A stretch of DNA of 37,585 nucleotides from Thermodesulfobacteriota bacterium (GTDB lineage: Bacteria; Desulfobacterota; WTBG01; CAIYCZ01; CAIRTM01): assembly GCA_028278025.1 (NCBI GenBank), contig JANQFE010000092.1:1-37585 (forward strand), read 5' to 3'. A program made the translations under genes and the position numbers. Position 1 is the first letter of the stretch. Every line of letters starts with the position of its first letter. Positions 6,778 through 14,940 of this stretch are shown piece by piece. The notes under the pieces were generated by a model. It was not told the origin of the DNA. It searched no databases and saw only the letters and a program-made list of their open reading frames with translations.

Positions 6778-7791
6778 GTGTCTAAAGCAAAGCAAAAGCT
6801 TCTTATCGTATTTTTTATCATCGGTCCGCTGGGCTGCATTTTTCTGTCGGTTTGTATCGGCAGATACCCGCTGTCACTGCCTGTTGTAGCAGAGGTGCTC
6901 TGGTGCAAAATTGCGGCAGTTCAATCAGACCTGCCGGAGATGTATGCCGGCATTATCTGGGATATCCGCATGCCCCGGGCACTGCTGGGGGCCCTGGTGG
7001 GCGGGTGTCTGGCAGTCAGCGGGGCGGCTTTTCAGGGGTTGTTCCGCAATCCCCTGGTAAGTGCCGGCATATTGGGGGTCAGTTCCGGAGCAGGCTTTGG
7101 GGCGGCCCTGGCCATTCTGCTCTTTAACTCTGTGACTGCGGCCTATCCCTTTGCCCTTGCATTCGGCATGCTGGCAGTACTGTGCAGCTATCTGATCGGC
7201 AGAATTTACAAAACAACCCCTACGATCATGTTGGTTCTGGGAGGAGTCATTGTTTCATCCGTATTTTCGGCTCTGATCTCATTTATAAAATATGTTGCCG
7301 ACCCCTATGAGCAGCTTCCGGCTATTGTATTCTGGCTGATGGGCAGTCTGGCTACGGCACGCTATCAGGATATTCTGATGGCGGGAATCCCCATGCTGGT
7401 GGGTATGGCGGGGCTGATCAGCATCAGATGGAAGATTAACGTGCTCTCCATGGGAGACAAGGAGGCTCAAGCGCTGGGCGTTAATACAAGGCTGGCCAAG
7501 GGAATCGTTATTGTGTGTGCAACCCTGGCAACAGCCGGGGCCGTGTGTGTCAGCGGGGTAATCGGCTGGATAGGTCTTGTTATTCCCCACATCGGCCGGA
7601 TGCTGGTAGGCAATGACAACAAGGTGCTTATTCCGGCAAGTCTTTCACTGGGGGCCTGTTTTCTTATCCTGATCGACGATATGGGCCGGATCATAACCGG
7701 CTCGGAAATTCCGCTGGGCATCCTGACGGCTCTGGTCGGCGGACCCTTTTTTGTCTACCTGCTGAAAAAGACCAAGGGAGGAGGCTGGTGA
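6778..7791 (+). CDS. FecCD-family ABC importer permease
   Basis: Membrane subunit of a BtuC/FecCD-type importer for metal chelates (iron-siderophore, haem or corrinoids). Hydrophobic segments run throughout (about nine or ten). Family hallmarks include DIRMPRALLGALVGGCLAVS near the N-terminus, GAAFQGLFRNPLVSAGILGV (with SSGAGFGAALA), GVIGWIGLVIPHIGRMLVGN, and the end PLGILTALVGGPFFVYLLKK. From GTG 6778 it is 337 aa, a usual family length. The open frame also allows GTG 6715 (358 aa), but its extra residues look like untranslated leader. The stop overlaps the ATPase start (GTGA), indicating translational coupling. Confidence 0.88.
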   Translation: MSKAKQKLLIVFFIIGPLGCIFLSVCIGRYPLSLPVVAEVLWCKIAAVQSDLPEMYAGIIWDIRMPRALLGALVGGCLAVSGAAFQGLFRNPLVSAGILGVSSGAGFGAALAILLFNSVTAAYPFALAFGMLAVLCSYLIGRIYKTTPTIMLVLGGVIVSSVFSALISFIKYVADPYEQLPAIVFWLMGSLATARYQDILMAGIPMLVGMAGLISIRWKINVLSMGDKEAQALGVNTRLAKGIVIVCATLATAGAVCVSGVIGWIGLVIPHIGRMLVGNDNKVLIPASLSLGACFLILIDDMGRIITGSEIPLGILTALVGGPFFVYLLKKTKGGGW

Positions 7792-8606
7792 GCAGCAACG
7801 CTTTAATAGAAGCTGTAGAAGCCACATTCGGCTATAACAGCAGCGACATATTCAGTAACCTGAGCTTTAGCATCGGTAAGGGGGAAATATTCTGTCTGCT
7901 TGGTCCGAACGGAAGCGGTAAGACCACAATGCTGGACTGTATCCTGGGTGCCCATCGGCTGCGCAGCGGTACTATACGTGTTCAGGGAAACAGTATCCGC
8001 AGCTTCCGCCCCGGACAGCTTGCCAGGCAGCTTGCCTATGTGCCGCAACAGCACGAACGGACCTTTCCCTATACAGTGCTGGAGATTGTCAAGATGGGCA
8101 GGGCCGCCTATATAGGCATGTTCGGTTCACCAACCCCGCGTGACCAGCTGATTGCTGAAGAGGCGCTTGAACAGGTCGGTGTCGGCTATCTCAAGCACCG
8201 CCCTTATACACGGCTGAGCGGCGGCGAAATCCAGCTGGTAATGATTGCCAGATCCCTGGCGCAGGAAACACCGATTATGATCCTGGATGAGCCGACAGCA
8301 CACCTTGATTTCAGACACGAGCTGATTATTCTGGAGACCATTGTACGGCTGGTGCGTGATGCGGGAAAAACCGTTATCATGGCAACGCATTTCCCCAATC
8401 ATGTGTTTTACTTTCACAACAACCATGCTGCCACCAGGGTGGCCCTGCTTCACAAAGGCGGTTTTCTGGCTCTTGGCCCACCGGATGAGGTTCTGAGCGA
8501 GGAAAAAATGGAGGCCCTCTATGGTGTCAGAACGGACATCATTTCACATGCCCCGGATGGCAACGGCACTATGAAACATATTATTCCGATTAAAACACTG
8601 ACCTGA
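7788..8606 (+). CDS. FecE/BtuD-type ABC importer ATPase
   Basis: 272-aa ATPase that drives the preceding permease. Walker A GPNGSGKTT at 39-47, Q-loop YVPQQH near 84-89, signature LSGGE at 143-147, Walker B IMILDE at 163-168, and an H-loop in MATHFPNHVF. The region around GRAAYIGMFGSPTPRDQ is typical of FecE-like proteins. Its GTG start overlaps the permease stop by 4 bases, and the binding-protein gene follows after 25 bases, so the three form one transport operon. Confidence 0.9.
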   Translation: MSSNALIEAVEATFGYNSSDIFSNLSFSIGKGEIFCLLGPNGSGKTTMLDCILGAHRLRSGTIRVQGNSIRSFRPGQLARQLAYVPQQHERTFPYTVLEIVKMGRAAYIGMFGSPTPRDQLIAEEALEQVGVGYLKHRPYTRLSGGEIQLVMIARSLAQETPIMILDEPTAHLDFRHELIILETIVRLVRDAGKTVIMATHFPNHVFYFHNNHAATRVALLHKGGFLALGPPDEVLSEEKMEALYGVRTDIISHAPDGNGTMKHIIPIKTLT

Positions 8607-8631
8607 GAACAGGCTCAAAAAAGGACAGGCA

Positions 8632-9768
8632 ATGAATCAAGAGCATTTTGGTTTTTTTAAAAAAACAAGCAAACAGCTTACCGCAGGTGCTGTTGTTGTT
8701 TGTATTATGGGAGGCCTGCAGCTACTCTGCGCCGGACTCTCCCGGGCGCATGCAGATCAAAAAGAAAAAATCATTACGGTCACCGACTGCATCGGCAGGC
8801 AGGTTGCTATTCCTGCCGAGGTGGACCGTATTGCCTGTCTGTATGCCTTTGCGGGTCACGTGGTCACCATGTTCGGCCGGGGCCGTGATATTGTGGCCGT
8901 ATCAAACGGTCTGCACCGTGATGTGTTGCTGGCCCGCATATGCCCCAGTATCCGCAGCGCTATTGTTCCGAAGGCCCAGGGAGGCGGGATCAACATTGAG
9001 GAACTGCTCACCTGCAGGCCGGATATTGTTTTTGTAAGCGGGGAGATCGGCCGCAATGAGGCCGAGGCTCAAAAGCTGAATGCTTTCAATATACCGTTCC
9101 TTGTGGTGGAATTCCACAGTGTCAAGCAGCAACAGGAAGCAATTGATATAATCGGCACGGCAATTAACGCGGCAGATAAGGCGGCCCGGTATAACCGGTA
9201 TTACGGGGACTGCATAGCCCGTGTTCAGGATGCCGTACAAACCATTCCTGATCAGCAGAGGGTGCGGGCCTACTATGCAACCGTGGAGGCTACGCGGACG
9301 CCCGGCAGCAATACGCTGACCGCTGACTGGATGAGCCGCACCGGCATAATCAATGTGGCCCATAAACAGCAGCAGTCAATGTTTGACAGCCAGCACCGGA
9401 GCAGTCTTGAGCAGATTTTGCTCTGGAATCCGGATGTAATCCTGGTCAATGAACCCGGTGTTGCCGGCACTATACGACACAATCCTCAGTGGGCAACCCT
9501 GAAGGCTGTACAGCAGAACAAGGTGTTTCAAATGCCGGTCGGCATATCACGGTGGGGGCATCCCGGATCACTTGAGACCCCGCTTGCCATGCTGTGGACG
9601 ACACAGACGCTCTATCCCGATAGGTTTGCGGCTCTGGATATGCCGGGCGAAACAAAGCGCTATTATAAAGAATTTTTTAACCTAAAGCTTACGGATAAGC
9701 TGGTTTCACAGATTTTGGCAGGGAAAGGCATGCGCCTTCCCAAAAAGGGCAAAAAGATGAGCCGTTAG
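8632..9768 (+). CDS. Periplasmic substrate-binding protein, FecB/BtuF-like
   Basis: 378 aa. A signal peptide is visible (positive start, hydrophobic core near 18-38, then a likely cleavage after SRAHA). No lipobox is seen, so it is a soluble periplasmic protein. The mature part opens with ITVTDCIGRQVAIPAEVDRI, the usual opening of PF01497 binding proteins, and continues with two lobes joined by a helix. It keeps the family's NIEELLTCRPDIVFV and LLWNPDVILVNEP segments. The stretch GISRWGHPGSLETPLAMLW near the C-terminus is distinctive but does not reveal the ligand. A good AAAGGACAGG ribosome-binding site precedes ATG 8632. The substrate is probably a chelated metal or corrinoid. Confidence 0.87.
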   Translation: MNQEHFGFFKKTSKQLTAGAVVVCIMGGLQLLCAGLSRAHADQKEKIITVTDCIGRQVAIPAEVDRIACLYAFAGHVVTMFGRGRDIVAVSNGLHRDVLLARICPSIRSAIVPKAQGGGINIEELLTCRPDIVFVSGEIGRNEAEAQKLNAFNIPFLVVEFHSVKQQQEAIDIIGTAINAADKAARYNRYYGDCIARVQDAVQTIPDQQRVRAYYATVEATRTPGSNTLTADWMSRTGIINVAHKQQQSMFDSQHRSSLEQILLWNPDVILVNEPGVAGTIRHNPQWATLKAVQQNKVFQMPVGISRWGHPGSLETPLAMLWTTQTLYPDRFAALDMPGETKRYYKEFFNLKLTDKLVSQILAGKGMRLPKKGKKMSR

Positions 9769-9789
9769 AACCTTCCGTGGAGAAGCCTG

Positions 9790-10536
9790 ATGCAGATTTT
9801 AGTTTCAATTGACGATACCGACAATTTAGAAAGCAGGGGAACAGGTGAACTGGCAGCTATGCTTGCCCGTGATCTCACCGAAAAAGACTGGGGCAGCTCT
9901 GAGCCGGTTACACGCCATCAGATGCTGGTCCATCCGGATATTCCCTACACTTCTCATAACAGTGCAATGTGTTTTGCTGCGCAGCTTGGGGCTGCATATT
10001 TTAACACGTTTAGCGATTATGCCCAGGAGTTTCTGAGGCAGGAAAGCGCTCAGGGGTCTGATCCCGGCCTGTGTATTGTAGACCTGGAAAAACTGTCAAG
10101 CCCACAGGAATTCATTGCTTTCGGTTACAAGGCTAAGAGTATTGTGCTCACCAAGGAAGAAGCCTATGGGCTTGCCCGCCGGCTGAATATCCACCTTTCC
10201 GAGCATGGGGGGAGCGGGCAGGGTGTCATTGGTGCTCTTGCAGGTGCGGCCCTGCGACTGACCCGCAATGACGGCCGGTTCAGAGGCCATCTCAAGATAG
10301 AAACTGATGGTGATACAGTCAGCGTGAGCGACATTCTGCAAAAAACATATGTGGAAATAGTGCGCAGCCTTGACGGCGACATTCTGCAAGAACATGAAGT
10401 GGTAAAACTGGGAAACAAGGTAAAAGCCGTTCTGCTGGAGGGCAAGACAACCCTGCCGGTTGTGCCGCTTACCGTAGCCCCTGGTGAGACAGCCAGGTGG
10501 CAGACCTGCGCAAAAGAGCAGTTCAGAAGATTTTAA
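9790..10536 (+). CDS. TiaS-like DDTD-domain protein linked to the ABC importer
   Basis: 248 aa. It opens with MQILVSIDDTDNLESRGTGE, the signature of the kinase-like domain of archaeal TiaS (tRNA-Ile2 agmatidine synthetase, DUF1743 group). It keeps two further TiaS-type segments, GSDPGLCIVD (about 89-98) and GGSGQGVIGALAGAAL (about 140-155). It lacks the OB fold and zinc ribbon that make TiaS about 400 aa and bind tRNA. A tRNA substrate is therefore doubtful; an ATP-dependent activation of a small molecule is a reasonable inference. It follows the binding-protein gene by 21 bases with a GGAGAA ribosome-binding site, and the Cys-rich gene lies 11 bases downstream. It is thus embedded in the transporter operon. 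Confidence 0.75.
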   Translation: MQILVSIDDTDNLESRGTGELAAMLARDLTEKDWGSSEPVTRHQMLVHPDIPYTSHNSAMCFAAQLGAAYFNTFSDYAQEFLRQESAQGSDPGLCIVDLEKLSSPQEFIAFGYKAKSIVLTKEEAYGLARRLNIHLSEHGGSGQGVIGALAGAALRLTRNDGRFRGHLKIETDGDTVSVSDILQKTYVEIVRSLDGDILQEHEVVKLGNKVKAVLLEGKTTLPVVPLTVAPGETARWQTCAKEQFRRF

Positions 10537-10547
10537 GGATAGCTGCA

Positions 10548-10763
10548 ATGACCCTTTGGACGATTAACGCTGCCGGCCGCAAGGAGTTCTGCGGCGGGCA
10601 GCATGCCCGGGAGCTGGCCGCACAGGCTGCTGATGCCTGTACAGGCTTTGTTCCGGATGATGAAGACGAGCTGGTAAGTGATGATCTGCGGACCTGCTAT
10701 AACTGCCGCTACCGGCGCTGGACGGTAGCTTCGTTTGAGTGTATGCTTGCCGCGATCATCTGA
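10548..10763 (+). CDS. Cys-rich 71-aa protein, last gene of the importer operon
   Basis: 71 aa with five cysteines (15, 31, 50, 53, 65), including FCGG and a CYNCRYRRW knuckle, and an acidic patch PDDEDELVSDD. The arrangement suggests a zinc or iron-sulfur site. I chose ATG 10548, which has AAGGA 7-8 bases upstream; the longer in-frame start at 10497 lies inside the previous gene. I do not recognise a named family, but the tight linkage to the TiaS-like gene (11-base gap) suggests the two proteins work together. The last residues (MLAAII) may come from the palindromic repeat element whose edge lies at or just after the stop. Confidence 0.65.
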   Translation: MTLWTINAAGRKEFCGGQHARELAAQAADACTGFVPDDEDELVSDDLRTCYNCRYRRWTVASFECMLAAII

Positions 10764-10770
10764 TTGAAGC

Positions 10771-10926
10771 ACTGCAAAGGCTGATGCGGTTCGACCGCCT
10801 GCGGCTATGTGCTCGCGGGGATATCCGGAAGTTACTATATCGTTCATCGCTCGCACCGCCGCCGCTGCTCTTACCACAGCAGCCTTTGCAGTGCCCAAGG
10901 GCTATAGAAAAAAGGGAAATGCTCCA
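10771..10926. repeat. Palindromic intergenic element, copy E1 (left end incomplete)
   Basis: A 20-base imperfect inverted repeat (10771-10790 with 10873-10892; ACTGCAAAGGCTG pairs with CAGCCTTTGCAGT) encloses an ~80-base GC-rich core containing GCGGTTCGACCGC and GGAAGTTACTATAT. To the right follows a conserved flank, CAAGGGCTATAGAAAAAAGG, ending in GAAATGCTC. The same module recurs at 17317-17507 (E2) and 22718-22911 (E3), and a diverged relative lies at 12899-13014 (E4). The left flank found in E3 is missing or eroded here. No gene is seen in it. Confidence 0.85.
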
Positions 10927-10966
10927 TTATGTGTTTGGAATTTTGACTCGATATTTTGCTTCCTTC

Positions 10967-10985
10967 TGCTGCGCTGGGCGCAGCA
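10967..10985. other. Perfect short hairpin downstream of the glycosyltransferase gene
   Basis: TGCTGCGC-TGG-GCGCAGCA is an 8-bp perfect stem with a 3-base loop, lying 48 bases beyond the end of the minus-strand gene at 11034. A smaller TGTCC/GGACA hairpin sits at about 11018-11031. Either could end the minus-strand transcript, but no T run is present. Confidence 0.4.
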
Positions 10986-11033
10986 AGGGATGCACGTTTT
11001 TTCCAAAGCATAAGTTGTCCCAGGGGACAGCTC

Positions 11034-12806
11034 TTAACCTTCACTATATCCCGGCCATATGATTTCCAGGGTGTGCAGTCCAAGGGGCTGCCGGATTCGC
11101 CAGCTGGATTTTTTCACCGGCTGTATCAGTACGGACTGCTTGAGTCGTTTAGAGGAAACACGGAGCAGCAGGGGCGTTTTTATGTTTTGCCCTGAAATGG
11201 AAAGGCTCAGTTCTTGATTGCCGGGAGCAACATTCCATTGCATGACATTAGACTTGACCTTATTAAAAAAGTAGCCGCCACCCAGGGCTGTTATGGTGAG
11301 CTGGTCATCCATACCGATGTTATAGGCCTTAAGCTTTATGCGGTCGGTAACAGCTGTTTTGCTGCCGGCAACGCTGTTAAATCGGTTAATGAGGCCAGAA
11401 TAATAACTTGATGGTTTATACAATCTATCCACAAGGCCGGGAATTTCCGATACATTCAACCAGCACAGAAAAACACCGAGCACAAGCACCGTCGCAACAG
11501 GGATGTACTGTTTTTTTACAGTACCATGAGCAGCAGCATGTCCGGCAAAGGGCAAGAGAACAGCAAGCAAAGGGATATGCAGACGACAAAAAGCATTGGT
11601 GATAATCGGCGGAACCATGCCGCCAAACAAAAGCAGCACGATAAGGAGTTTAGGTAAAGGCTGTATCCCGGGAAGCAACGCGCCAAAAACCCCTAAAATA
11701 ATAAGTACCGTAAAGCTGACAAAAACCGAGATCCAGACAGCCACAACAAGTGTTTCGGGCATGGGGGGATAGACAACCTGGAATATATGACGCAGGAGAA
11801 AACCGTCATATGTCCAAAGGCTTTTAAATTTAATGAAACATCTCTTAACAAATTGCCCCACATTTGTTTTGATTTCCAGCACGGCAAGGGCCCGGGCGGC
11901 CTCAGGGATGCTTACCGAGTGGCGCCGGCTATATGGTTGCAAGTTGTTCATTAAGGACGGTGCAGCATAGTGCCCCTTGCCGGGTGGAATAAGGGGGTTG
12001 TTACCATAATAGAGCGACATTTCGGAGGATACTCCCATGAAGACAAAATGCTGTTCTTTTAATACAAGCACAGATTGCCAGGGCAAAAGCACCAGAATGC
12101 ACGCAAAAACAACTATGCCGGGGATAAGCAGCCGCAGGAGTTTCTGTTTGAGCACATATGCCAGCCAGAGGGGAATAACTGCTAAATACGGCAGGGCGGC
12201 GGCGCGAGTCAGGGCGCAGAGCCCCAGCAAGATTCCTGCAGCAGCAGCATAAAAGTATTTTTTACGCTTTTGAGTAATGAGCGGCAAGCGGATTGTTACA
12301 AACAACATGCTGAAGAGTAAAAAAATAAAGGTTGTTTCAGACCACAGGTAATGTGAATAAGCGATAAAACTGGGATAAATAATATGTATGCCGGCGGCCC
12401 ATAGGGCGGCTTTACGTGAAGATATGTTTGCGGTTGTCAAATAGACCGGCAGCGTGGTTATGGCTGAGGCAAATACCATGATAAGTCTGGCAAAAAAAAT
12501 CTGTCCGCCGGAAAGCAAAAGGCCGATTGCAATAATAGCCGAATGCAAAGGCGGCCACCAGCCCCGGCCATATGCCTGTTCTAACGCAACAGCCTGTAAT
12601 GGCCGGTTCTGCAGGTAGTCCTGAATTATAGCGGCAATGCCAACAGCGCGATCAAAATACATCGCCTCATCATATACTAAAGGGATATTATTACGGGCTA
12701 CCGGCAGCCAGAACACAATACGGATTACAAGGGAAAGACTAAACAGAAAAGCAAGTATCCAGGCACAGGAGTTTTTGGAAAAACAGGATAAGCGTTTATT
12801 GGTCAT
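11034..12806 (-). CDS. GT39/ArnT-like polyprenyl-phosphate-dependent glycosyltransferase
   Basis: 590-aa integral membrane glycosyltransferase of the GT-C fold (PMT/ArnT/DUF2723-like). A first membrane helix (AWILAFLFSLSLVIRIVFWL) is followed by a periplasmic loop with the catalytic acidic motif YDEAMYFDRA (about 44-53) and GRGWWPPLHSAIIAIGLLLS. About ten more helices follow, then a ~130-residue C-terminal periplasmic domain. Such enzymes move a sugar from undecaprenyl-phosphate-sugar to lipid A, glycans or proteins. The acceptor is unknown. It stands alone on the minus strand, with repeat elements on both sides (E1 beyond its end, E4 beyond its start). Confidence 0.85.
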   Translation of the reverse strand: MTNKRLSCFSKNSCAWILAFLFSLSLVIRIVFWLPVARNNIPLVYDEAMYFDRAVGIAAIIQDYLQNRPLQAVALEQAYGRGWWPPLHSAIIAIGLLLSGGQIFFARLIMVFASAITTLPVYLTTANISSRKAALWAAGIHIIYPSFIAYSHYLWSETTFIFLLFSMLFVTIRLPLITQKRKKYFYAAAAGILLGLCALTRAAALPYLAVIPLWLAYVLKQKLLRLLIPGIVVFACILVLLPWQSVLVLKEQHFVFMGVSSEMSLYYGNNPLIPPGKGHYAAPSLMNNLQPYSRRHSVSIPEAARALAVLEIKTNVGQFVKRCFIKFKSLWTYDGFLLRHIFQVVYPPMPETLVVAVWISVFVSFTVLIILGVFGALLPGIQPLPKLLIVLLLFGGMVPPIITNAFCRLHIPLLAVLLPFAGHAAAHGTVKKQYIPVATVLVLGVFLCWLNVSEIPGLVDRLYKPSSYYSGLINRFNSVAGSKTAVTDRIKLKAYNIGMDDQLTITALGGGYFFNKVKSNVMQWNVAPGNQELSLSISGQNIKTPLLLRVSSKRLKQSVLIQPVKKSSWRIRQPLGLHTLEIIWPGYSEG

Positions 12807-12898
12807 GACTTATGGTTCATACCGTCTTATAAACAAGACAAGCTTTTTTCTAAAAAAGTGACGGACTTTAGGAATAGATAGATATTTTTTTTGTTCAC

Positions 12899-13014
12899 GT
12901 TTGCCACCTTTGGTTTGATTGCTGCGGGCTATATGTTCGCTGGAAAAAGCTTAAGGCTGTCGTCACGGCCCGCGCTCACACCGCCCTTGCGGCTCAAGCC
13001 AAGGGTGGCAAAGG
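12899..13014. repeat. Palindromic intergenic element, diverged relative E4
   Basis: Arms 12899-12918 (TTTGCCACCTTTGGTTTGA) and 12994-13014 (TCAAGCCAAGGGTGGCAAA) pair almost fully. The core between them keeps GCGGGCTATATGTTCGCTGGA and GCTCACACCGCC, close to the same places in E1-E3, but the arms differ in sequence while still pairing. It lies between the start of the glycosyltransferase gene and the end of the PPOX gene. The TAGAGCATTT terminus of E3 is not seen. Confidence 0.7.
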
Positions 13015-13073
13015 TATGAAACACAATCTTAATTGTCCATAAATACTAGCGGCACCCCCGGTTTATTCTCGGC

Positions 13074-13625
13074 CTAACCTTTGCGGTACCAGGTTACCCA
13101 GTAAATACCTTCACGGGGATTGCCGTACCTGATTTTATCAGGAACAATCTCTATGAGACGGTAATTGATTTGGGGGGGCAACTCTTTCAGGCCCAAATTC
13201 TGAAGGGCTTTTTTTATGTTGATTTTTTTCAAGGCTTCATTGAACTGCTTCGGGTTTTCCCGCTGTTTATAAATTTTAGCAGTCCCCCAGGCCTGCAGCC
13301 CTTTGTAGCCCCAGTAGTCTCGTTCAGAAACATAGGGTTCTGCCATCGAAAAAGCGACTTTTCTATTCTTTTCCAAATTGGCAAACTTGCCGCCCCCTTC
13401 CGACACAATATAAAAGGTCAGGCCGTTAAGCCGATATTCAAGCGGGGTTGATCGGGGATCGTTATCCCGGCAGGTGCTGAGATGCAGCACCTGATTACGT
13501 TTAAGAAATTTCTTCAGATCACGCTCAAAGGATGCCGGGGAAGTGTATTTTTTTATTTTAATACCGGATTGCTTAAAAACTGTTTCTATGGGTTTGGGAA
13601 GAGGCTGTTGTTTTATTTTAGGCAT
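13074..13625 (-). CDS. Pyridoxamine 5'-phosphate oxidase-family (FMN-binding split barrel) protein
   Basis: 183 aa. After a ~35-residue leader rich in Lys and Pro comes a split-barrel domain: LKRNQVLHLSTCRDNDPRST followed by PLEYRLNGLTFYIVSEGGGK, FANLEKNRKVAFSM and the strand-rich GYKGLQAWGTAKIY. These fit the flavin-binding PPOX-like fold rather than true PdxH. Members reduce or oxidise small molecules with FMN or F420, or bind haem; the substrate is unknown. The start is supported by AGGAGT 7 bases before ATG. It is divergent from kamA, with about 100 bases between the starts. Confidence 0.75.
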   Translation of the reverse strand: MPKIKQQPLPKPIETVFKQSGIKIKKYTSPASFERDLKKFLKRNQVLHLSTCRDNDPRSTPLEYRLNGLTFYIVSEGGGKFANLEKNRKVAFSMAEPYVSERDYWGYKGLQAWGTAKIYKQRENPKQFNEALKKINIKKALQNLGLKELPPQINYRLIEIVPDKIRYGNPREGIYWVTWYRKG

Positions 13626-13656
13626 AGGTGTACTCCTTGCTTAATGATAATGGCGG

Positions 13657-13688
13657 TTGAATATCAATTCTGTTTTTTATAGTATAAT
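13657..13688 (+). promoter_or_regulatory. Likely sigma70-type promoter for the KamA-family gene
   Basis: TTGAAT (13657-13662) is followed by TAGTAT (13680-13685) at 17 bases, overlapping a better-looking TATAAT (13683-13688) at 20 bases. The gene starts about 36 bases further on, after a GGAG ribosome-binding site. Confidence 0.4.
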
Positions 13689-13723
13689 GTTACCTGTTAT
13701 TCAAGAAAATAGCATGTGGAGCT

Positions 13724-14884
13724 ATGGCAATGAGTACAAAAAACTGGAAACAAATACTGTCGCAGAGCATTACAGCACCTGAGGAACTCGCGGAGATCTA
13801 TCCTAATGCTGCAGGGGTGCTGTCCGCACAACAGGAAGTCGTGAGGCATTACCCCATGTTTATTAATCCCTACTATTTGGGATTGATTAAACAGCCCGGC
13901 GATCCTCTGTGGAAACAAGCTGTTCCTGACAGACAGGAACTAACCGATACGCAGGGCCTGATTGATCCGCTTGCAGAGGAGATTTTTTCACCGGTACCTA
14001 ATATTACCCACCGTTATCCAGACCGGGTGCTGTTTCTGGTTTCCAACCGCTGTGCCCTGTACTGCCGTTTCTGCACGCGCAAAAGAAAAATTGGAAGATC
14101 CTTTACGGTTAATGATGCTACCCTGAAGGAAGGCCTTGCCTATATTCGAGACCGGAAAAACATCAGGGACGTATTAGTGTCAGGGGGTGATCCGCTGCTT
14201 CTGGAAAATGATATGCTGGCAGATATCCTGGCCGGAGTGCGTGCAATACCCCATGTTGACATTATTCGAATCGGCACCCGCCTGCCATGCGTCTTGCCGC
14301 AACGCATAACCCCCCGGCTTGCCCGTATTTTGAAGCAGTTCCATCCGGTCTATATAAATACCCACTTTAATCATCCTGATGAAATCACTGCTGAAGCAGC
14401 CCGGGCATGTGCTGTTTTGGCAGATGCAGGTATTCCGCTTGGTTGCCAGACCGTTCTTTTACGCGGTGTTAATGATTCTGCGGCAGTTATGCAAAAACTT
14501 ATGCAAAAACTTTTAGCAATACGCACCAGGCCATACTATCTGCACCACATGGATCTTACCTGCGGCACACGCCATTTTCGCACGTCCATACAAACGGGTC
14601 TAGAGATTATTAATTCGCTGCGCGGATATACCTCAGGAATGGGGATTCCCCACTATGTTATTGACCTGCCGGGAGGAGGAGGAAAAGTGCCCCTGCTATC
14701 CCAGTATATTATCGGGATAGAAGAAGATGAGGTGCTTTTAAAAAACTATCAGGGAAACATTACCAGATATCCGGTTTCACAAACAGAGGCGGCCTGGCTG
14801 TCAAGAAACCTAATTCGTGCAGGGGGCGATACCGGGGCAGACATTTTACAAGCTGGTGTCCGGCAACCACGGTTATCCCCATAA
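13724..14884 (+). CDS. kamA: KamA-family radical SAM / PLP lysine 2,3-aminomutase
   Basis: 386 aa. Radical-SAM cluster motif C110-x3-C114-x2-C117 (CALYCRFCTRKR). The SGGDPLL motif (153-159) binds SAM. The PLP lysine is K321 in DLPGGGGKVPLL. Asp277 (HHMDLT) and Asp314 (VIDLP) sit where lysine 2,3-aminomutase holds the substrate amino group, favouring lysine over glutamate. The reaction would be L-lysine to L-beta-lysine, used in lysine fermentation, as an osmolyte precursor (N-acetyl-beta-lysine), or for elongation-factor P modification. No partner for any of these (ablB, epmA) is adjacent. It is shorter than clostridial KamA (~416 aa) and close to other deltaproteobacterial members. Two ATGs (13724, 13730) are possible starts. 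Confidence 0.85.
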   Translation: MAMSTKNWKQILSQSITAPEELAEIYPNAAGVLSAQQEVVRHYPMFINPYYLGLIKQPGDPLWKQAVPDRQELTDTQGLIDPLAEEIFSPVPNITHRYPDRVLFLVSNRCALYCRFCTRKRKIGRSFTVNDATLKEGLAYIRDRKNIRDVLVSGGDPLLLENDMLADILAGVRAIPHVDIIRIGTRLPCVLPQRITPRLARILKQFHPVYINTHFNHPDEITAEAARACAVLADAGIPLGCQTVLLRGVNDSAAVMQKLMQKLLAIRTRPYYLHHMDLTCGTRHFRTSIQTGLEIINSLRGYTSGMGIPHYVIDLPGGGGKVPLLSQYIIGIEEDEVLLKNYQGNITRYPVSQTEAAWLSRNLIRAGGDTGADILQAGVRQPRLSP

Positions 14885-14940
14885 ACGTTTTATCTGTCTT
14901 AAAACGAACTTTGGCAGGAAGTCACTTTACTGGCGCAGCC

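Noticed and set aside
10739..11062. Open frames through repeat copy E1, and similar ones through E2 and E3
   Set aside because: The frame is not preserved between copies, while the stem pairing is; the repeats are non-coding.
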